A DNA stretch of 64,000 nucleotides from Streptomyces sp. Go-475 (GCF_003330845.1 NZ_CP026121.1:496001-560000), one strand, 5' to 3'. Numbered from the stretch's first letter, positions 20,326 through 33,661 are shown. Program-made: numbers and translations. The notes: a model not told the origin generated them from the letters alone.

Positions 20326-20463
20326 GCGGCCGCACGAGGTCCGCACGCCTGGCCGTCGGCTGTTGTTTGCTCCGCACCCCCAGGGCTAATGTTTGCCATG
20401 CGGCAATAATTGTCTGATGGCCTGCCATGTGCCGGGCATCGGGAGATCCGGTACGAGGGGAAG

Positions 20464-21363
20464 ATGCAGGTGTCGGAGCAAGACGCGGTCTCGGAGTCGG
20501 CGGCGCGGAAGGTGGGCGAGTTCCTCCGGGCGAGGCGGGAGCAGATCGCCCAGCGCTGGGCCGACGCCGATCTCTTCCGCACGGTGTTCACCGTGTCCCG
20601 GGACGAGGCGGTGGAGGCGGCCAAGGCCGTGGTGGACGCGTTGTCCGACGTCGCCGCCTCCGGGCGGCTGGACGACATCACGGCGCCCGGCTTCCGGACG
20701 GTGCGTGACCAGCTGGGCCGGATGGCCGCCTCCCGGGCCCGCACCGGTTCGACCCCGGCGGAGGTCGCCGGGGAGGTCGCCGACCTGCGCCGGCCGGCCG
20801 TAACGCTTCTTCGCGGAGAGTTCCCGGATCCGGCCGACGACCAGGCGCAGCAGTGCGTGCTGGCGTTGACCGTGCTGATGGGCACCCTGCGCCTGGTCGT
20901 GATGGAGACGACGCTCAGCCAGGGGGACGAACTCATCGAACGGCAGCGCCAGCAGTTGATGGAGGTGGCCACCCCGGTGATCAAGCTGTGGGACGGCATC
21001 GTCGCCGTCCCGCTGATCGGCACGCTGGACAGCGCCCGCAGCCAGGTGGTCATGGAGAGCCTGCTGGACGCGATCGTCGCCGAGCGCGCCCGGTACGCCA
21101 TCCTCGACATCACGGGCGTGCCCACGGTCGACTCGCTGGTCGCCCAGCACCTGATGAAGACGGTGGCGGCGGCGCGGCTGATGGGCGCCGAGTGCGTCGT
21201 CTCCGGCATCCGGCCCGCGATCGCGCAGACCATCGTCCACCTCGGCATCGACCTCGGGACCGTGCTCACCCGGTCGTCGCTGGCCGACGCCCTGGCGTAC
21301 GCGTTGCAGCAGCAAGACATCGTGGTCGCTGCCCGCGCTCCGGTCGGCACGAGCCTGTCGTGA
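20464..21363 (+). CDS. RsbR-like stressosome STAS protein
   Basis: This 299-residue protein has a helical N-terminal sensor half (residues 1-165) and a C-terminal STAS domain. The STAS part reads TPVIKLWDGIVAVPLIGTLDSARSQ, then LDITGVPTVDSLVAQHLMKTV and SGIRPAIAQTIVHLGIDLG. The motifs correspond to the two phosphorylation regions of Bacillus RsbR; in the first the usual threonine is a serine (VDSLV). The start follows GAGGGGAAG. It is the first gene of a five-gene run with overlapping coding ends. Confidence 0.9.
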   Translation: MQVSEQDAVSESAARKVGEFLRARREQIAQRWADADLFRTVFTVSRDEAVEAAKAVVDALSDVAASGRLDDITAPGFRTVRDQLGRMAASRARTGSTPAEVAGEVADLRRPAVTLLRGEFPDPADDQAQQCVLALTVLMGTLRLVVMETTLSQGDELIERQRQQLMEVATPVIKLWDGIVAVPLIGTLDSARSQVVMESLLDAIVAERARYAILDITGVPTVDSLVAQHLMKTVAAARLMGAECVVSGIRPAIAQTIVHLGIDLGTVLTRSSLADALAYALQQQDIVVAARAPVGTSLS

Positions 21364-21785
21364 CCGGATCGCGGCGGGGCCACACCCCCCGGGTGCCGGT
21401 ACTGGCCCTGGGCGAGACCCTCCTGATCACCCTGCAGGGGGAACCGCACGACAGCGAGGCCGAGCGGCTCCAGCACGACATCACCCGCCGCATCGCGCAC
21501 AGCCGGGTGACGGGTGTGGTCATCGACATCTCCGGTGTGGACATCGTCGACTCGTTCCTGGGCCGCGTGCTCGCCGAGATCGCTTCCAGCGCCCGTCTGA
21601 TGGCTGCCCGGACGGTGCTGGCCGGAATGCGGCCCGCCGTGGCCATCACCCTCGTCGAGCTGGGCCTCACCCTGCCCGGACTGCGCACCGCCCTGGACGT
21701 CGAGCGGGCCATGGCCCTGCTTGAGCACGGCCCCTCCACCGATCCGCCCCACCCCCGGAGGGCGCACCATGCAGACCTCCCATGA
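21360..21785 (+). CDS. RsbS-like STAS protein
   Basis: This 141-residue single STAS-domain protein starts at a GTG overlapping the rsbR stop (GTGA). The phosphorylation motif is VVIDISGVDIVDSFLGRVLAEI, with the serine of VDSF matching Ser59 of Bacillus RsbS. GMRPAVAITLVELGL follows. RsbS forms the stressosome core with RsbR and holds the RsbT kinase until phosphorylated. A short N-terminal extension rich in R and P precedes the domain. Confidence 0.9.
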   Translation: MTGSRRGHTPRVPVLALGETLLITLQGEPHDSEAERLQHDITRRIAHSRVTGVVIDISGVDIVDSFLGRVLAEIASSARLMAARTVLAGMRPAVAITLVELGLTLPGLRTALDVERAMALLEHGPSTDPPHPRRAHHADLP

Positions 21786-22215
21786 CACGCGCACCAGCAG
21801 GCTGCCGATCGGCTCGGACACCGATCTGGCGTGGGTGCGGCAGCAGGTGAGACAGGTGGCAGCCGAGCTCGGGTTCGGGCTGGTGCAGCAGACGAAGCTG
21901 GTGACCGCGGTCAGCGAGCTGGCCCGCAACACCCTCATCCACGGAGGCGGGGGCCAGGTCGAGATGACCGTGCTGCGCCAGGGCTCCGCTCAGGGGCTCC
22001 GGCTGGCCTTCACCGACGCCGGTCCCGGCATCCGCGACATCGAGCTGGCGATGACCGACGGCTACACCACCGGCAACGGGCTGGGGATGGGTCTGAGCGG
22101 GGCCAAACGCCTGGTCCAGGAGTTCAGCGTCGACAGCTGTCCCGGCCATGGCACCACCATCACCATCGCCGCGTGGGCCACCGGCCTGCCCCGCCCCCGC
22201 GCGGACGACGGATGA
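21769..22215 (+). CDS. RsbT-like serine kinase (HATPase)
   Basis: This 148-residue GHKL/HATPase protein has the N-box VTAVSELARNTLIHGGGG, the G1 box FTDAGPGI and the G2 box GNGLGMGLSGAKRLV. These are the hallmarks of RsbT, which phosphorylates RsbR and RsbS and then activates a PP2C phosphatase. The ATG is inside the 3' end of the rsbS-like gene, after CGGAGG, indicating coupled translation. Confidence 0.92.
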   Translation: MQTSHDTRTSRLPIGSDTDLAWVRQQVRQVAAELGFGLVQQTKLVTAVSELARNTLIHGGGGQVEMTVLRQGSAQGLRLAFTDAGPGIRDIELAMTDGYTTGNGLGMGLSGAKRLVQEFSVDSCPGHGTTITIAAWATGLPRPRADDG

Positions 22216-23285
22216 GCAGGGTCTGGGACACCCCCGTGCACGACTCCACCCGGGTGCGGGACGTCCGCGTCGCGGCCGAGGCGGCCAGTGCCCGTGCCCG
22301 CCTGGATCCGCACCGCACCGCCATCGCCGCGCTGGTCGCCACGGAGCTGGCCACCAACCTGCTCAAGCACGCCGGCGGCGGCAGCGTCCTGATCAACCTC
22401 CTGGAACGCCCGCCGACCGACGCGGGGTCCGGCAGCGCCGCGGTGCAGCTCGTCGCCATCGACCACGGCCCGGGCATCCCCGACGTCGCGGCGGCGCTGC
22501 GCGACGGCTGCACCACCGCCGCCTCGTCCCTCGGCGCGGGCCTGGGCACCTGCGTCCGCATCTCCAGCGCCTTCGACCTGTACAGCGTGCGCGGCCGGGG
22601 CACCGTCGTCATGGCCCGCATCGACCAGGAGCCGGTCACCCACCGGGCGGAGACCGGGCACCACCACCGTCTGGGCGGGATCAACGCCCCCCTCGCCCAG
22701 GCCGAGCACTCCGGTGACTCCTTCGGCTGGGTGCGCTCCGGTCCCCGCCTGACGCTGATGCTCGCCGACGGCCTGGGGCACGGCGCCAAGGCCGCCACGG
22801 CATCCGACGCGGCCGTCGACGAACTGCGCCGGAGCGCGCACCTGCCGCCCGAGCAGATCCTGCGGCACTTGGACCGGGCACTGCGCTCCACCCGGGGCGC
22901 CGCTGTCGCCGTGGCCCAGCTCGACACGGACACCAGCAGGCTGGGCTTCGCGGGCGTGGGCAACGTCGGCGCCCGTATGCGCACCGGGAACAGCTGGCAG
23001 CCGCTGGTCTCCCATCCCGGCATCGTCGGTGCCCATTTCCCCGCCAGGGTGCCCGTGCAGCACCTGGTGTGGAGCCGGGACAGCCTCCTCGTCCTGCACA
23101 GCGACGGACTGCCCAGCCGCTGGACGCCGCCGGAGGACACCGACCTCCTCGGCCATGACCCGGCGGTGGTGGCGGCGACGATCCTGCGCGATGCCGGCAG
23201 CGCCGCCCGCCCCCTGCGCGACGACACCAGCGTGGCCGTCCTGGCCTCCGACCGCCGGGCAGGCGCCCATGACCGCCGTACCTGA
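22212..23285 (+). CDS. Fused HATPase + RsbX-like PP2C phosphatase
   Basis: The protein has 357 residues. Residues 1-140 repeat an RsbT-like ATPase (LVATELATNLLKHAGGG, IDHGPGIPD, SSLGAGLGTCVRISSAFDLY). Residues 165-350 form a small SpoIIE/PP2C domain (LMLADGLGHGAKAATAS, VLHSDGLPSRW, DDTSVAVLA). In Bacillus, RsbX resets the stressosome by dephosphorylating RsbR and RsbS. This fusion could combine kinase and phosphatase activities in one chain. Start ATGA overlaps the rsbT-like stop. Confidence 0.88.
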   Translation: MSRVWDTPVHDSTRVRDVRVAAEAASARARLDPHRTAIAALVATELATNLLKHAGGGSVLINLLERPPTDAGSGSAAVQLVAIDHGPGIPDVAAALRDGCTTAASSLGAGLGTCVRISSAFDLYSVRGRGTVVMARIDQEPVTHRAETGHHHRLGGINAPLAQAEHSGDSFGWVRSGPRLTLMLADGLGHGAKAATASDAAVDELRRSAHLPPEQILRHLDRALRSTRGAAVAVAQLDTDTSRLGFAGVGNVGARMRTGNSWQPLVSHPGIVGAHFPARVPVQHLVWSRDSLLVLHSDGLPSRWTPPEDTDLLGHDPAVVAATILRDAGSAARPLRDDTSVAVLASDRRAGAHDRRT

Positions 23286-25023
23286 CATCTGGCCCATCGC
23301 CTCGGCCGCCGACGCGGCCCGCGCCCGGACGGCCACGGCCCGGCTCAGTGCCGCCGCAGGGGTGCCCCTGGTCGAGCGCGCCCGGTTCCTCGCCGCCGTC
23401 ACCGGGAAACTGCGGTGGTGCCTCGATCAAGGCACGGCCTCGGACCTGCTCCTCCGCCTGCATCAGGCCGACGCCCACGGCCACAGGCGCCTCGAGGTCA
23501 CCGTGCGCCCGGCTGCCGGGCACACGCAGGGCGACCAGCCGGACTGGCGGCTTTCGCTCATGTGCCCCGAAACCGGCGACGTGGACACAGGCGGTCCGGC
23601 CGAGGCCGACAGTGCGGGGATGGCCGAGGCGCTCCTGGCGGCGGACGAGGACACCGCCGAACTCCTGGAGCGGATCGACGCGCAGGAAGGTCTGCTCCGT
23701 TCCTACCGCGAGGAACTGCACCAGACCAACCAGGGCGTCCTGGCCCTGCACGCCGAGCTGGAAGCCGCCGCCGCGACCCAGCACGAGCTGCTCGACGCCG
23801 AACGGGCCGCACGAGTCCAGGCGGAGAACGCGCGGAGTCTGCTGACCTTCCTCGCCGACGCCGGCGACGCCGTGACCGCGTCGCTCCACCACGACGAGAT
23901 CCTGCGGCGCCTGCCCGAACTCCTCGTCCCCCGCTACGCCGGCCACCTCGACGTCTGGCTCTTCGACGACGACCCCACCACCCGCCACGGACACCGGCCG
24001 GCCGCTGCCGTGGCCGCCGCACGCACCGGCCGGCCCCAGCACGCCGCCGCCCACCCCGGCGGTCTGCCCGGCGTCGACGACCTGCCGCCCTCGGCCCTCG
24101 CCCCCACCCGTCCCCTGCTGTGTGTCCCCCTCGCCGGGCACCGCATCCTGGGCGTGCTGACCCTGACCGCGCACGGTTCCCGATTCGATCCCGACGAGGC
24201 CGTCATGCTGATCGAACTGGCCCGCCGCACCGGCATCGCCCTGGACAACGCCCGCCGCTACGAGCAGCACCGCGACACCGCCGAAGCCCTCCAGCGGGCC
24301 CAGCTCACCGAACTGCCCACCACCCCGGAGCTGTTCCTGGCAGCCCGCTACCTGCCCGCCACACGCGGACTGAACATCGGCGGCGACTGGTACGACGCCT
24401 TCGTCCAGTCCGACGGCAGCCTGCTGGCCGTCGTGGGAGACGTCACCGGTCACGGCCTGCGCGCGGCCGTCATGATGGGACAACTGCGCACCGCGCTGCG
24501 CGCCTACGCCCTCGAGAGCGACACCCCGGCGGGCATCCTCACCCGCCTGCACCGCATGCTCCGCCACCAGCAGCACGAGCTGTACGCGACCGCCGTCATC
24601 GCCCGCTTCCGCCCCGGCGACCCCACCGTCGTCTGGGCGGCCGCCGGCCACCCGCCCGCCCTGGTGCGCGAGACCGACGGCACCGTCCGAGTGCTGGAGA
24701 CCAAGCCCGGGATCATGCTGGGCGTACCCATGCCCTACGCGTACGAGGACCACACCGTCGCCCTCCCGCCCGGCTCGACACTCGCCCTCTACACCGACGG
24801 ACTGGTCGAACGCCGAACCGAGGGCATCGACCCGGGCATCGTCCGGCTCTCCCACGCCCTGGCCGCACTCAGCGCCACCGAACTGGAGCATGACCTGGAC
24901 ACGGCGGCGGAGTCGCTGCTCAAATCGGTGATCCATGACTCGGAACGCGATGACGACGTCTGCCTGCTGCTGTGCCGCACCGCCCCGGAGGCTGCCCGCC
25001 ACGGCCTCCCCCACTCCCCGTGA
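23269..25023 (+). CDS. GAF/coiled-coil SpoIIE phosphatase (RsbU-like output)
   Basis: The protein has 584 residues. The N-terminal 120 residues resemble an ATPase-like module without clear catalytic boxes (ARARTATARLSAAAGVPLVERARFLAAVTGKLRW). A coiled coil around 125-190 follows (ELLERIDAQEGLLRSYREELHQTNQ), then a GAF domain (200-340) and a full SpoIIE domain with NIGGDWYDAF, VGDVTGHGLRAAV, LALYTDGLVERR and DDVCLLL. It is the probable output phosphatase of the module, acting on an anti-anti-sigma factor. It overlaps the preceding gene by 17 bp. Confidence 0.88.
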   Translation: MTAVPDIWPIASAADAARARTATARLSAAAGVPLVERARFLAAVTGKLRWCLDQGTASDLLLRLHQADAHGHRRLEVTVRPAAGHTQGDQPDWRLSLMCPETGDVDTGGPAEADSAGMAEALLAADEDTAELLERIDAQEGLLRSYREELHQTNQGVLALHAELEAAAATQHELLDAERAARVQAENARSLLTFLADAGDAVTASLHHDEILRRLPELLVPRYAGHLDVWLFDDDPTTRHGHRPAAAVAAARTGRPQHAAAHPGGLPGVDDLPPSALAPTRPLLCVPLAGHRILGVLTLTAHGSRFDPDEAVMLIELARRTGIALDNARRYEQHRDTAEALQRAQLTELPTTPELFLAARYLPATRGLNIGGDWYDAFVQSDGSLLAVVGDVTGHGLRAAVMMGQLRTALRAYALESDTPAGILTRLHRMLRHQQHELYATAVIARFRPGDPTVVWAAAGHPPALVRETDGTVRVLETKPGIMLGVPMPYAYEDHTVALPPGSTLALYTDGLVERRTEGIDPGIVRLSHALAALSATELEHDLDTAAESLLKSVIHDSERDDDVCLLLCRTAPEAARHGLPHSP

Positions 25024-25173
25024 CCGCGCGGCTCATCCGGAGTCGGTCCTGCTGCGCGCCGCTCCACCTCATGCGGGGCCCGGCGGGGCGTGCCTTCACC
25101 ACCCAGGCACCGGTCGTCGAGGTCACCCGGGATCCGGCCGGGGGTGCGCCCGCCAGGAGTACGTCATCGGGCC

Positions 25174-25324
25174 CACCTCGAGCCCGCCCACGCCATCGGG
25201 GGCGGCAACTTCGACTGGTCCACCAGCGCCGACCACCGGACCCTCACCGTCACCGACGGCATGGGCCTCACCGACCAGGCATGCCTCGCCGACCAGGCCA
25301 TCTGCGCCCAGCACGGCCTGTCGC
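25174..25324 (+). pseudogene. C-terminal-half fragment of a PP2C/SpoIIE-family regulator
   Basis: Fifty residues read HLEPAHAIGGGNFDWSTSAD then HRTLTVTDGMG, matching the start of a SpoIIE catalytic domain. They then jump to LTDQACLADQAICAQHGLS, a segment that lies later in such proteins, so an internal deletion is apparent. No start or complete end exists. It is in the same direction as, and in the right order with, the N-terminal fragment at 20130, on the other side of the rsb module. Confidence 0.55.
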
Positions 25325-25325
25325 T

Positions 25326-25835
25326 TCAATCGGCATCCGACGCACGCGGGAGTACTTCCTGCTGGGCTGCCTGGGCTGCGAGAAACGCCTTCATCCCACG
25401 GCTGAGAGCGACACGCTCATCCGGCTCCATCGCCCCCAGCGCCACCGCCAGCGCCCGGGCGCGACGTGCGGCGATCTCCCTGAGCACATCCAGGCCCTGC
25501 GGGGTGAGGCTCAGCCGTACCTCGCGACGCTTGTGCGGATGCAGCGCCCGTTCCAGCAGACCGGCAGCCTCGAGCCGGTCACACAACCGGCTGGCCGTGG
25601 GAAGCCCTATGTCCAAGCGCTCCGCCAGCGCGGTGAGGTTCAGTTCGGAGGCCGCTCCCAGAGCACGCAGAGCCCGCAACTGGTGCAGGGACAGCCTCAG
25701 GGCAGCCTCCTGCGTGGACAGCGCCCACAGGTTGGCCAGGCTCTCCACGGCGTCGGCGATGTCCCGGGCGATGGCCTCCGGACCATCGCCTGGTCCCTGC
25801 GCATCGTCGTCGCGAGGGCCGACGAGACGGGTCAC
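25326..25835 (-). CDS. MarR-family regulator (right copy)
   Basis: The protein has 169 residues from a GTG start. The winged helix is HQLRALRALGAASELNLTALAERLDIGLPTASRLCDRLEAAGLLERA, with wing HKRREVRLSLTPQGLDVL. The DNA-binding half is clearly related to the MarR gene at 19533-20018. It converges on the PP2C fragment and ends almost where that fragment stops. Ligand unknown. Confidence 0.9.
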   Translation of the reverse strand: MTRLVGPRDDDAQGPGDGPEAIARDIADAVESLANLWALSTQEAALRLSLHQLRALRALGAASELNLTALAERLDIGLPTASRLCDRLEAAGLLERALHPHKRREVRLSLTPQGLDVLREIAARRARALAVALGAMEPDERVALSRGMKAFLAAQAAQQEVLPRASDAD

Positions 25836-25950
25836 GGGCGCATCTCTCTCAGTGAGCTCCGGGGAGTGCGGGGCTCCCCCTCCCCCCCCCCATCGCGGTA
25901 CCCGGAGATCCGCAGTGCAAGCCGCCGCCCCACGCGGTTGCTCAAGCTCG

Positions 25951-26670
25951 TCAAGGCGCTGCGGAGCCTTCAGCGCCGGGCGCGCCGGAGCGCAGGTGTT
26001 TCCTCAACCACTGCTCGGTGTTGCTCACGTGGAGCAGCGCGGCGGCCTGGCTGAGGGCGGGGTCACGGGTGGACAGCGCGTTGAAGATCGCCTCGTGCTC
26101 GGCGAGCGTGCGGCCCGCGGCCTTGTCGTCGACCAGACCGCGCCAGATGCGGGCGCGCAGGGTGCGGCCGGAGATCCCCTCCAGGAGGGTGAGGAGGGAC
26201 TCGTTGCCCGTGGCCGCGACCACGGCGCGGTGGAAGGCGGCGTCGTGGGCGTTGAGCCGTTCGACGTCGTCGCGGGCCTCGCGCATGGCGTCCAGGTGCC
26301 GCTTCACCTCGGCCAGTCGGGCGTCGGAGATCCGGGTCGCGGCAAGGGCCGTGGCCATCGGTTCGAGGAGCCGCCGCACCTCCATGAGGTCCTGCAGGGC
26401 TGCCGAGTCACCCTGCAGCAGTTCCACCGCGCCGCCCACCCCCTCCAGCAGCAGGCTCGGCTGGAGACTGGTCACATACGTGCCGTCGCCCCGCCGGACC
26501 TCCAGGACGCGCGCGACGGCCAGCACCTTGACCGCTTCGCGGGCGAGGTTGCGGGACAGGCCGAGCTGGGCGGCGAGGTCCGGTTCCGGTGGGAGCTTCG
26601 AGCCCGGGGGCAGGGCACCGGTCCGGATCAGCTCACGGATCTGCTCGATGGCCTTGTCCGTCAGTGACAC
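25951..26670 (-). CDS. FadR-type GntR regulator
   Basis: The protein has 239 residues from a GTG start preceded by a GGGGAGGGG stretch. The N-terminal GntR winged helix reads LIRTGALPPGSKLPPEPDLAAQLGLSRNLAREAVKVLAVARVL. A helical FCD ligand domain follows (residues 75-225) with the metal-ligand histidines expected in AHDAAFHRAVVAATGN and LAEHEAIFNAL. The target is unknown. The 287 bp between it and the divergent SpoIIE gene show no obvious palindrome. Confidence 0.92.
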   Translation of the reverse strand: MSLTDKAIEQIRELIRTGALPPGSKLPPEPDLAAQLGLSRNLAREAVKVLAVARVLEVRRGDGTYVTSLQPSLLLEGVGGAVELLQGDSAALQDLMEVRRLLEPMATALAATRISDARLAEVKRHLDAMREARDDVERLNAHDAAFHRAVVAATGNESLLTLLEGISGRTLRARIWRGLVDDKAAGRTLAEHEAIFNALSTRDPALSQAAALLHVSNTEQWLRKHLRSGAPGAEGSAAP

Positions 26671-26957
26671 CCCTCGCCCCTCCCCGTACGTGCCCCGGAG
26701 CACGCGGCCTGTTCCGGAGTCCGCGTGCCGGGGATGAGCCGATGATAGTGGGGCGCGCAGGCGGGAAGCCGGTCGCGGCGGCGGACCTCGCCTGTTGTCG
26801 AACCGGTCCACGGGGGCGCCGACCGCGCTCGGTTCCGCACCCGGCGGTCGGGCGCGCACCTGGCCGGAGCGCCGTGCGGCGGAAGCGGTCCTAGGCTGGA
26901 AGCTGCGGCTGGAAACCAGCTCTGACGGGTACGGCGGTCCGGGCGGAGGTGACGCGC

Positions 26958-31729
<4,772 letters not shown>

Positions 31730-31735
31730 CCCTCG

Positions 31736-31766
31736 CGTGGGCCCCGCCGCTCGTGCGGGGCCCACG
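31736..31766 (+). terminator. Hairpin after the GH10-GH62 gene
   Basis: CGTGGGCCCCGC (31736-31747) and GCGGGGCCCACG (31755-31766) pair perfectly around a 7-nt loop, starting 7 bp after the stop codon. A T run is absent, as is common in Streptomyces. Confidence 0.8.
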
Positions 31767-31788
31767 ACCGACTTGGGACCGCCTCCCA

Positions 31789-31802
31789 TGGGAGCGCTCC
31801 CA
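31789..31802. promoter_or_regulatory. CebR box upstream of the GH6 cellulase
   Basis: TGGGAGCGCTCCCA is a perfect match to the 14-bp palindrome bound by the cellobiose-responsive repressor CebR in Streptomyces. It is centred about 95 bp before the cellulase start codon. This predicts induction of the cellulase by cello-oligosaccharides. No cebR gene is in the window. Confidence 0.92.
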
Positions 31803-31889
31803 GTACAAGGAGAGCACCTCTCTCGCTCAAGTCGCAGGCTCGGGCCAGAGCATGCGACATCCCGGCTTCCAGGAAGTTGAGGTTCCGTC

Positions 31890-32855
31890 ATGCGCCGCAG
31901 ACTCCGCGCCTTGGCCGCAGCACTCCTCGCGCTGCCGCTGGCGCTCACCGCCACACCGTCCGCGTACGCGGCCGACCCGACGACCATGACGAACGGGTTC
32001 TACGTGGACCCGGACTCCAGCCCGAAGAGGTGGGTGGCGGCCAACCAGGGCGACGGCCGGGCCGGCGCCATCAACGCCTCCATCGCCAACACCCCGATGG
32101 CCCGCTGGTTCGGCTCCTGGAGTGGCACCATCGGCACCGCCACGGGCGCGTACACGGGAGCGGCGGACCGCGTCGACAAGTTGCCCGTCCTCGTCGCCTA
32201 CAACATCTACAACCGCGACTACTGCGGTGGGCACTCCGCGGGCGGTGCCGCCTCGCCGTCCGCCTACAGGAGCTGGATCGCCCAGTTCGCCGGGGGGATC
32301 AACAACCGCCCGGCCGTCGTGATCCTCGAACCGGACTCCCTCGGGGACTACGGCTGCATGACCCAGGCCCAGATCGACGAACGCGAGGGCATGCTCACCG
32401 GCGCCCTCGCCGAGTTCAACCGCCAGGCCCCGAACACCTGGGTCTACCTGGACGCCGGCAACCCGGCCTGGGCGAACGCGGCGACCATGGCCCGGCGCCT
32501 CCACGAAGCGGGCCTCCGGCAGGCGCACGGCTTCTCGCTCAACGTCTCCAACTACCTCACCACCGCCGAGAACACCGCCTACGGCAACGCCGTCAACAGG
32601 GAACTGAGCGCCCGGTACGGCTACTCCAAGCCGTTCGTCGTGGACACCAGCCGCAATGGCAACGGCTCCAACGGCCAGTGGTGCAACCCCGCCGGGCGTC
32701 GTATCGGCACGCCGACCCAGCTGGGCGGAGGCGCCGAGATGCTCTTGTGGATCAAGACACCGGGCGAGTCCGACGGCAACTGCGGCGTGGGCGCGGGCTC
32801 CACGGCCGGGCAGTTCCTCCCCGAGGTCACCTACAAGATGATCTACGGCTACTGA
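31890..32855 (+). CDS. Secreted GH6 endoglucanase (cellulase)
   Basis: The protein has 321 residues with a cleavable signal peptide ending SAYAADP (about 28). The GH6 fold has AYNIYNRDYC with the conserved aspartate D110, the catalytic acid in VILEPDSLGDY (D149), WVYLDAGNPAW, and a late LLWIKTPGESDG segment. It should hydrolyse internal beta-1,4 bonds of cellulose. The catalytic domain stands alone. The cellulose-binding module often attached to such enzymes is missing. A consensus CebR box lies upstream and a strong hairpin follows. Confidence 0.95.
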   Translation: MRRRLRALAAALLALPLALTATPSAYAADPTTMTNGFYVDPDSSPKRWVAANQGDGRAGAINASIANTPMARWFGSWSGTIGTATGAYTGAADRVDKLPVLVAYNIYNRDYCGGHSAGGAASPSAYRSWIAQFAGGINNRPAVVILEPDSLGDYGCMTQAQIDEREGMLTGALAEFNRQAPNTWVYLDAGNPAWANAATMARRLHEAGLRQAHGFSLNVSNYLTTAENTAYGNAVNRELSARYGYSKPFVVDTSRNGNGSNGQWCNPAGRRIGTPTQLGGGAEMLLWIKTPGESDGNCGVGAGSTAGQFLPEVTYKMIYGY

Positions 32856-32862
32856 TCCGGGA

Positions 32863-32909
32863 CTCCCGTGGCCCGGTACGTCCCTCGCTCCGCGACCGGG
32901 CCACGGGAG
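32863..32909 (+). terminator. Hairpin after the GH6 cellulase
   Basis: CTCCCGTGGCCCGGT (32863-32877) pairs perfectly with ACCGGGCCACGGGAG (32895-32909), starting 8 bp past the stop codon. The 15-bp stem with a 17-nt loop is a strong intrinsic terminator or 3' stabiliser. Confidence 0.85.
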
Positions 32910-32940
32910 ACCGAGAACCGTCGAGGACCCTTCACTCAGA

Positions 32941-32957
32941 TGGTCGACAAACGACAA
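32941..32957. promoter_or_regulatory. GntR operator copy 1 (upstream of ridA-like gene)
   Basis: TGGTCGACAAACGACAA matches the first half and core of the 17-bp palindrome TGGTCGA-N3-TCGACCA found twice more near the regulator gene. It is repeated 65 bp downstream at 33006. The pair precedes the first gene of the catabolic locus by about 150-235 bp. Between them and the gene no other feature is seen. Confidence 0.75.
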
Positions 32958-33005
32958 TCCGAGGGCTATCTTGAGCCACCACGCGGCAGTACCCGCGGCC
33001 GCAAA

Positions 33006-33022
33006 TGGTCGACAAACGACAA
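33006..33022. promoter_or_regulatory. GntR operator copy 2 (upstream of ridA-like gene)
   Basis: This is an identical TGGTCGACAAACGACAA, in direct orientation with copy 1. Two spaced identical sites suggest cooperative binding or looping across the promoter of the RidA-like gene. Confidence 0.75.
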
Positions 33023-33175
33023 TGTGGTGGTTGCGCTGAGCCGCGCGGCGTTCCGCCGCCCACCCCCGTTGCCGAAAAAGGAGAACCGGGCACAGATGAT
33101 CGAGATACAGACGAAGTGTGTTCATGGGGCCACCCGCGGTGGCTCGGGTCCCGCGTCGGTCACGTCGGTGGCACA

Positions 33176-33661
33176 GTGAGCGGGCCCGCGCTGCCGGCCG
33201 CTGCGAGCGGCTCGGCCACGGACCGGCTCGAGGCCCTCGGCCTGGACCTTCCCCGCCTCGACAGCAACCCGTACTACGTGGACCACCGGACGTCGGGCTC
33301 CAGCATCTACATCTCCGGCCAGCTGCCGTACAAGGACGGTGAGCTGCTGGGGCAGGGCATCGTCGGCCGCGACGTCGAGCTGGACACGGCGCGGGAGCTC
33401 GCGCGCCATGCCGTGCTCAACGCCCTCGCCGCCGCTGTACATGCGGTGGGAGATCTGGACCGGGTCCGGATCGTGCAGATGCTGGTCTTCGTGGCCAGTA
33501 CACCGGACTTCGGTCTGCAGGGAAAGGTCGCCAACGCGGCCAGTGAACTGCTCATCGAGGTGCTGGGCGAGAACGGGCGGCACGCGCGCACCGCGATCGG
33601 TGTCGCCGGGTTGCCGCTCAACAGTCCGGTCGAGATCCAGATGGTCTGCACCGCGGTGTAG
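33176..33661 (+). CDS. RidA/YjgF-family imine deaminase-like protein
   Basis: The protein has 161 residues from a GTG start; the ribosome site is weak. Family features are YYVDHRTSGSSIYISGQLPYKDGELLGQGIVG, LDTARELARHAVLNALAAAV and the C-terminal ARTAIGVAGLPLNSPVEIQM, with the arginine that binds imino/keto acids. RidA enzymes hydrolyse reactive imines released by PLP enzymes and amino-acid oxidases. Both enzyme types occur in this locus, so its role here is probably imine hydrolysis after amine oxidation. It is the first gene downstream of two GntR-type operators. Confidence 0.88.
   Translation: MSGPALPAAASGSATDRLEALGLDLPRLDSNPYYVDHRTSGSSIYISGQLPYKDGELLGQGIVGRDVELDTARELARHAVLNALAAAVHAVGDLDRVRIVQMLVFVASTPDFGLQGKVANAASELLIEVLGENGRHARTAIGVAGLPLNSPVEIQMVCTAV

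Noticed and set aside
17866..20409. Long plus-strand open frame opposite the TOPRIM, sigma and MarR genes
   Set aside because: The three minus-strand genes have clear family motifs. The plus-strand product has none, except the short PP2C-like fragment near its end, which is listed separately.
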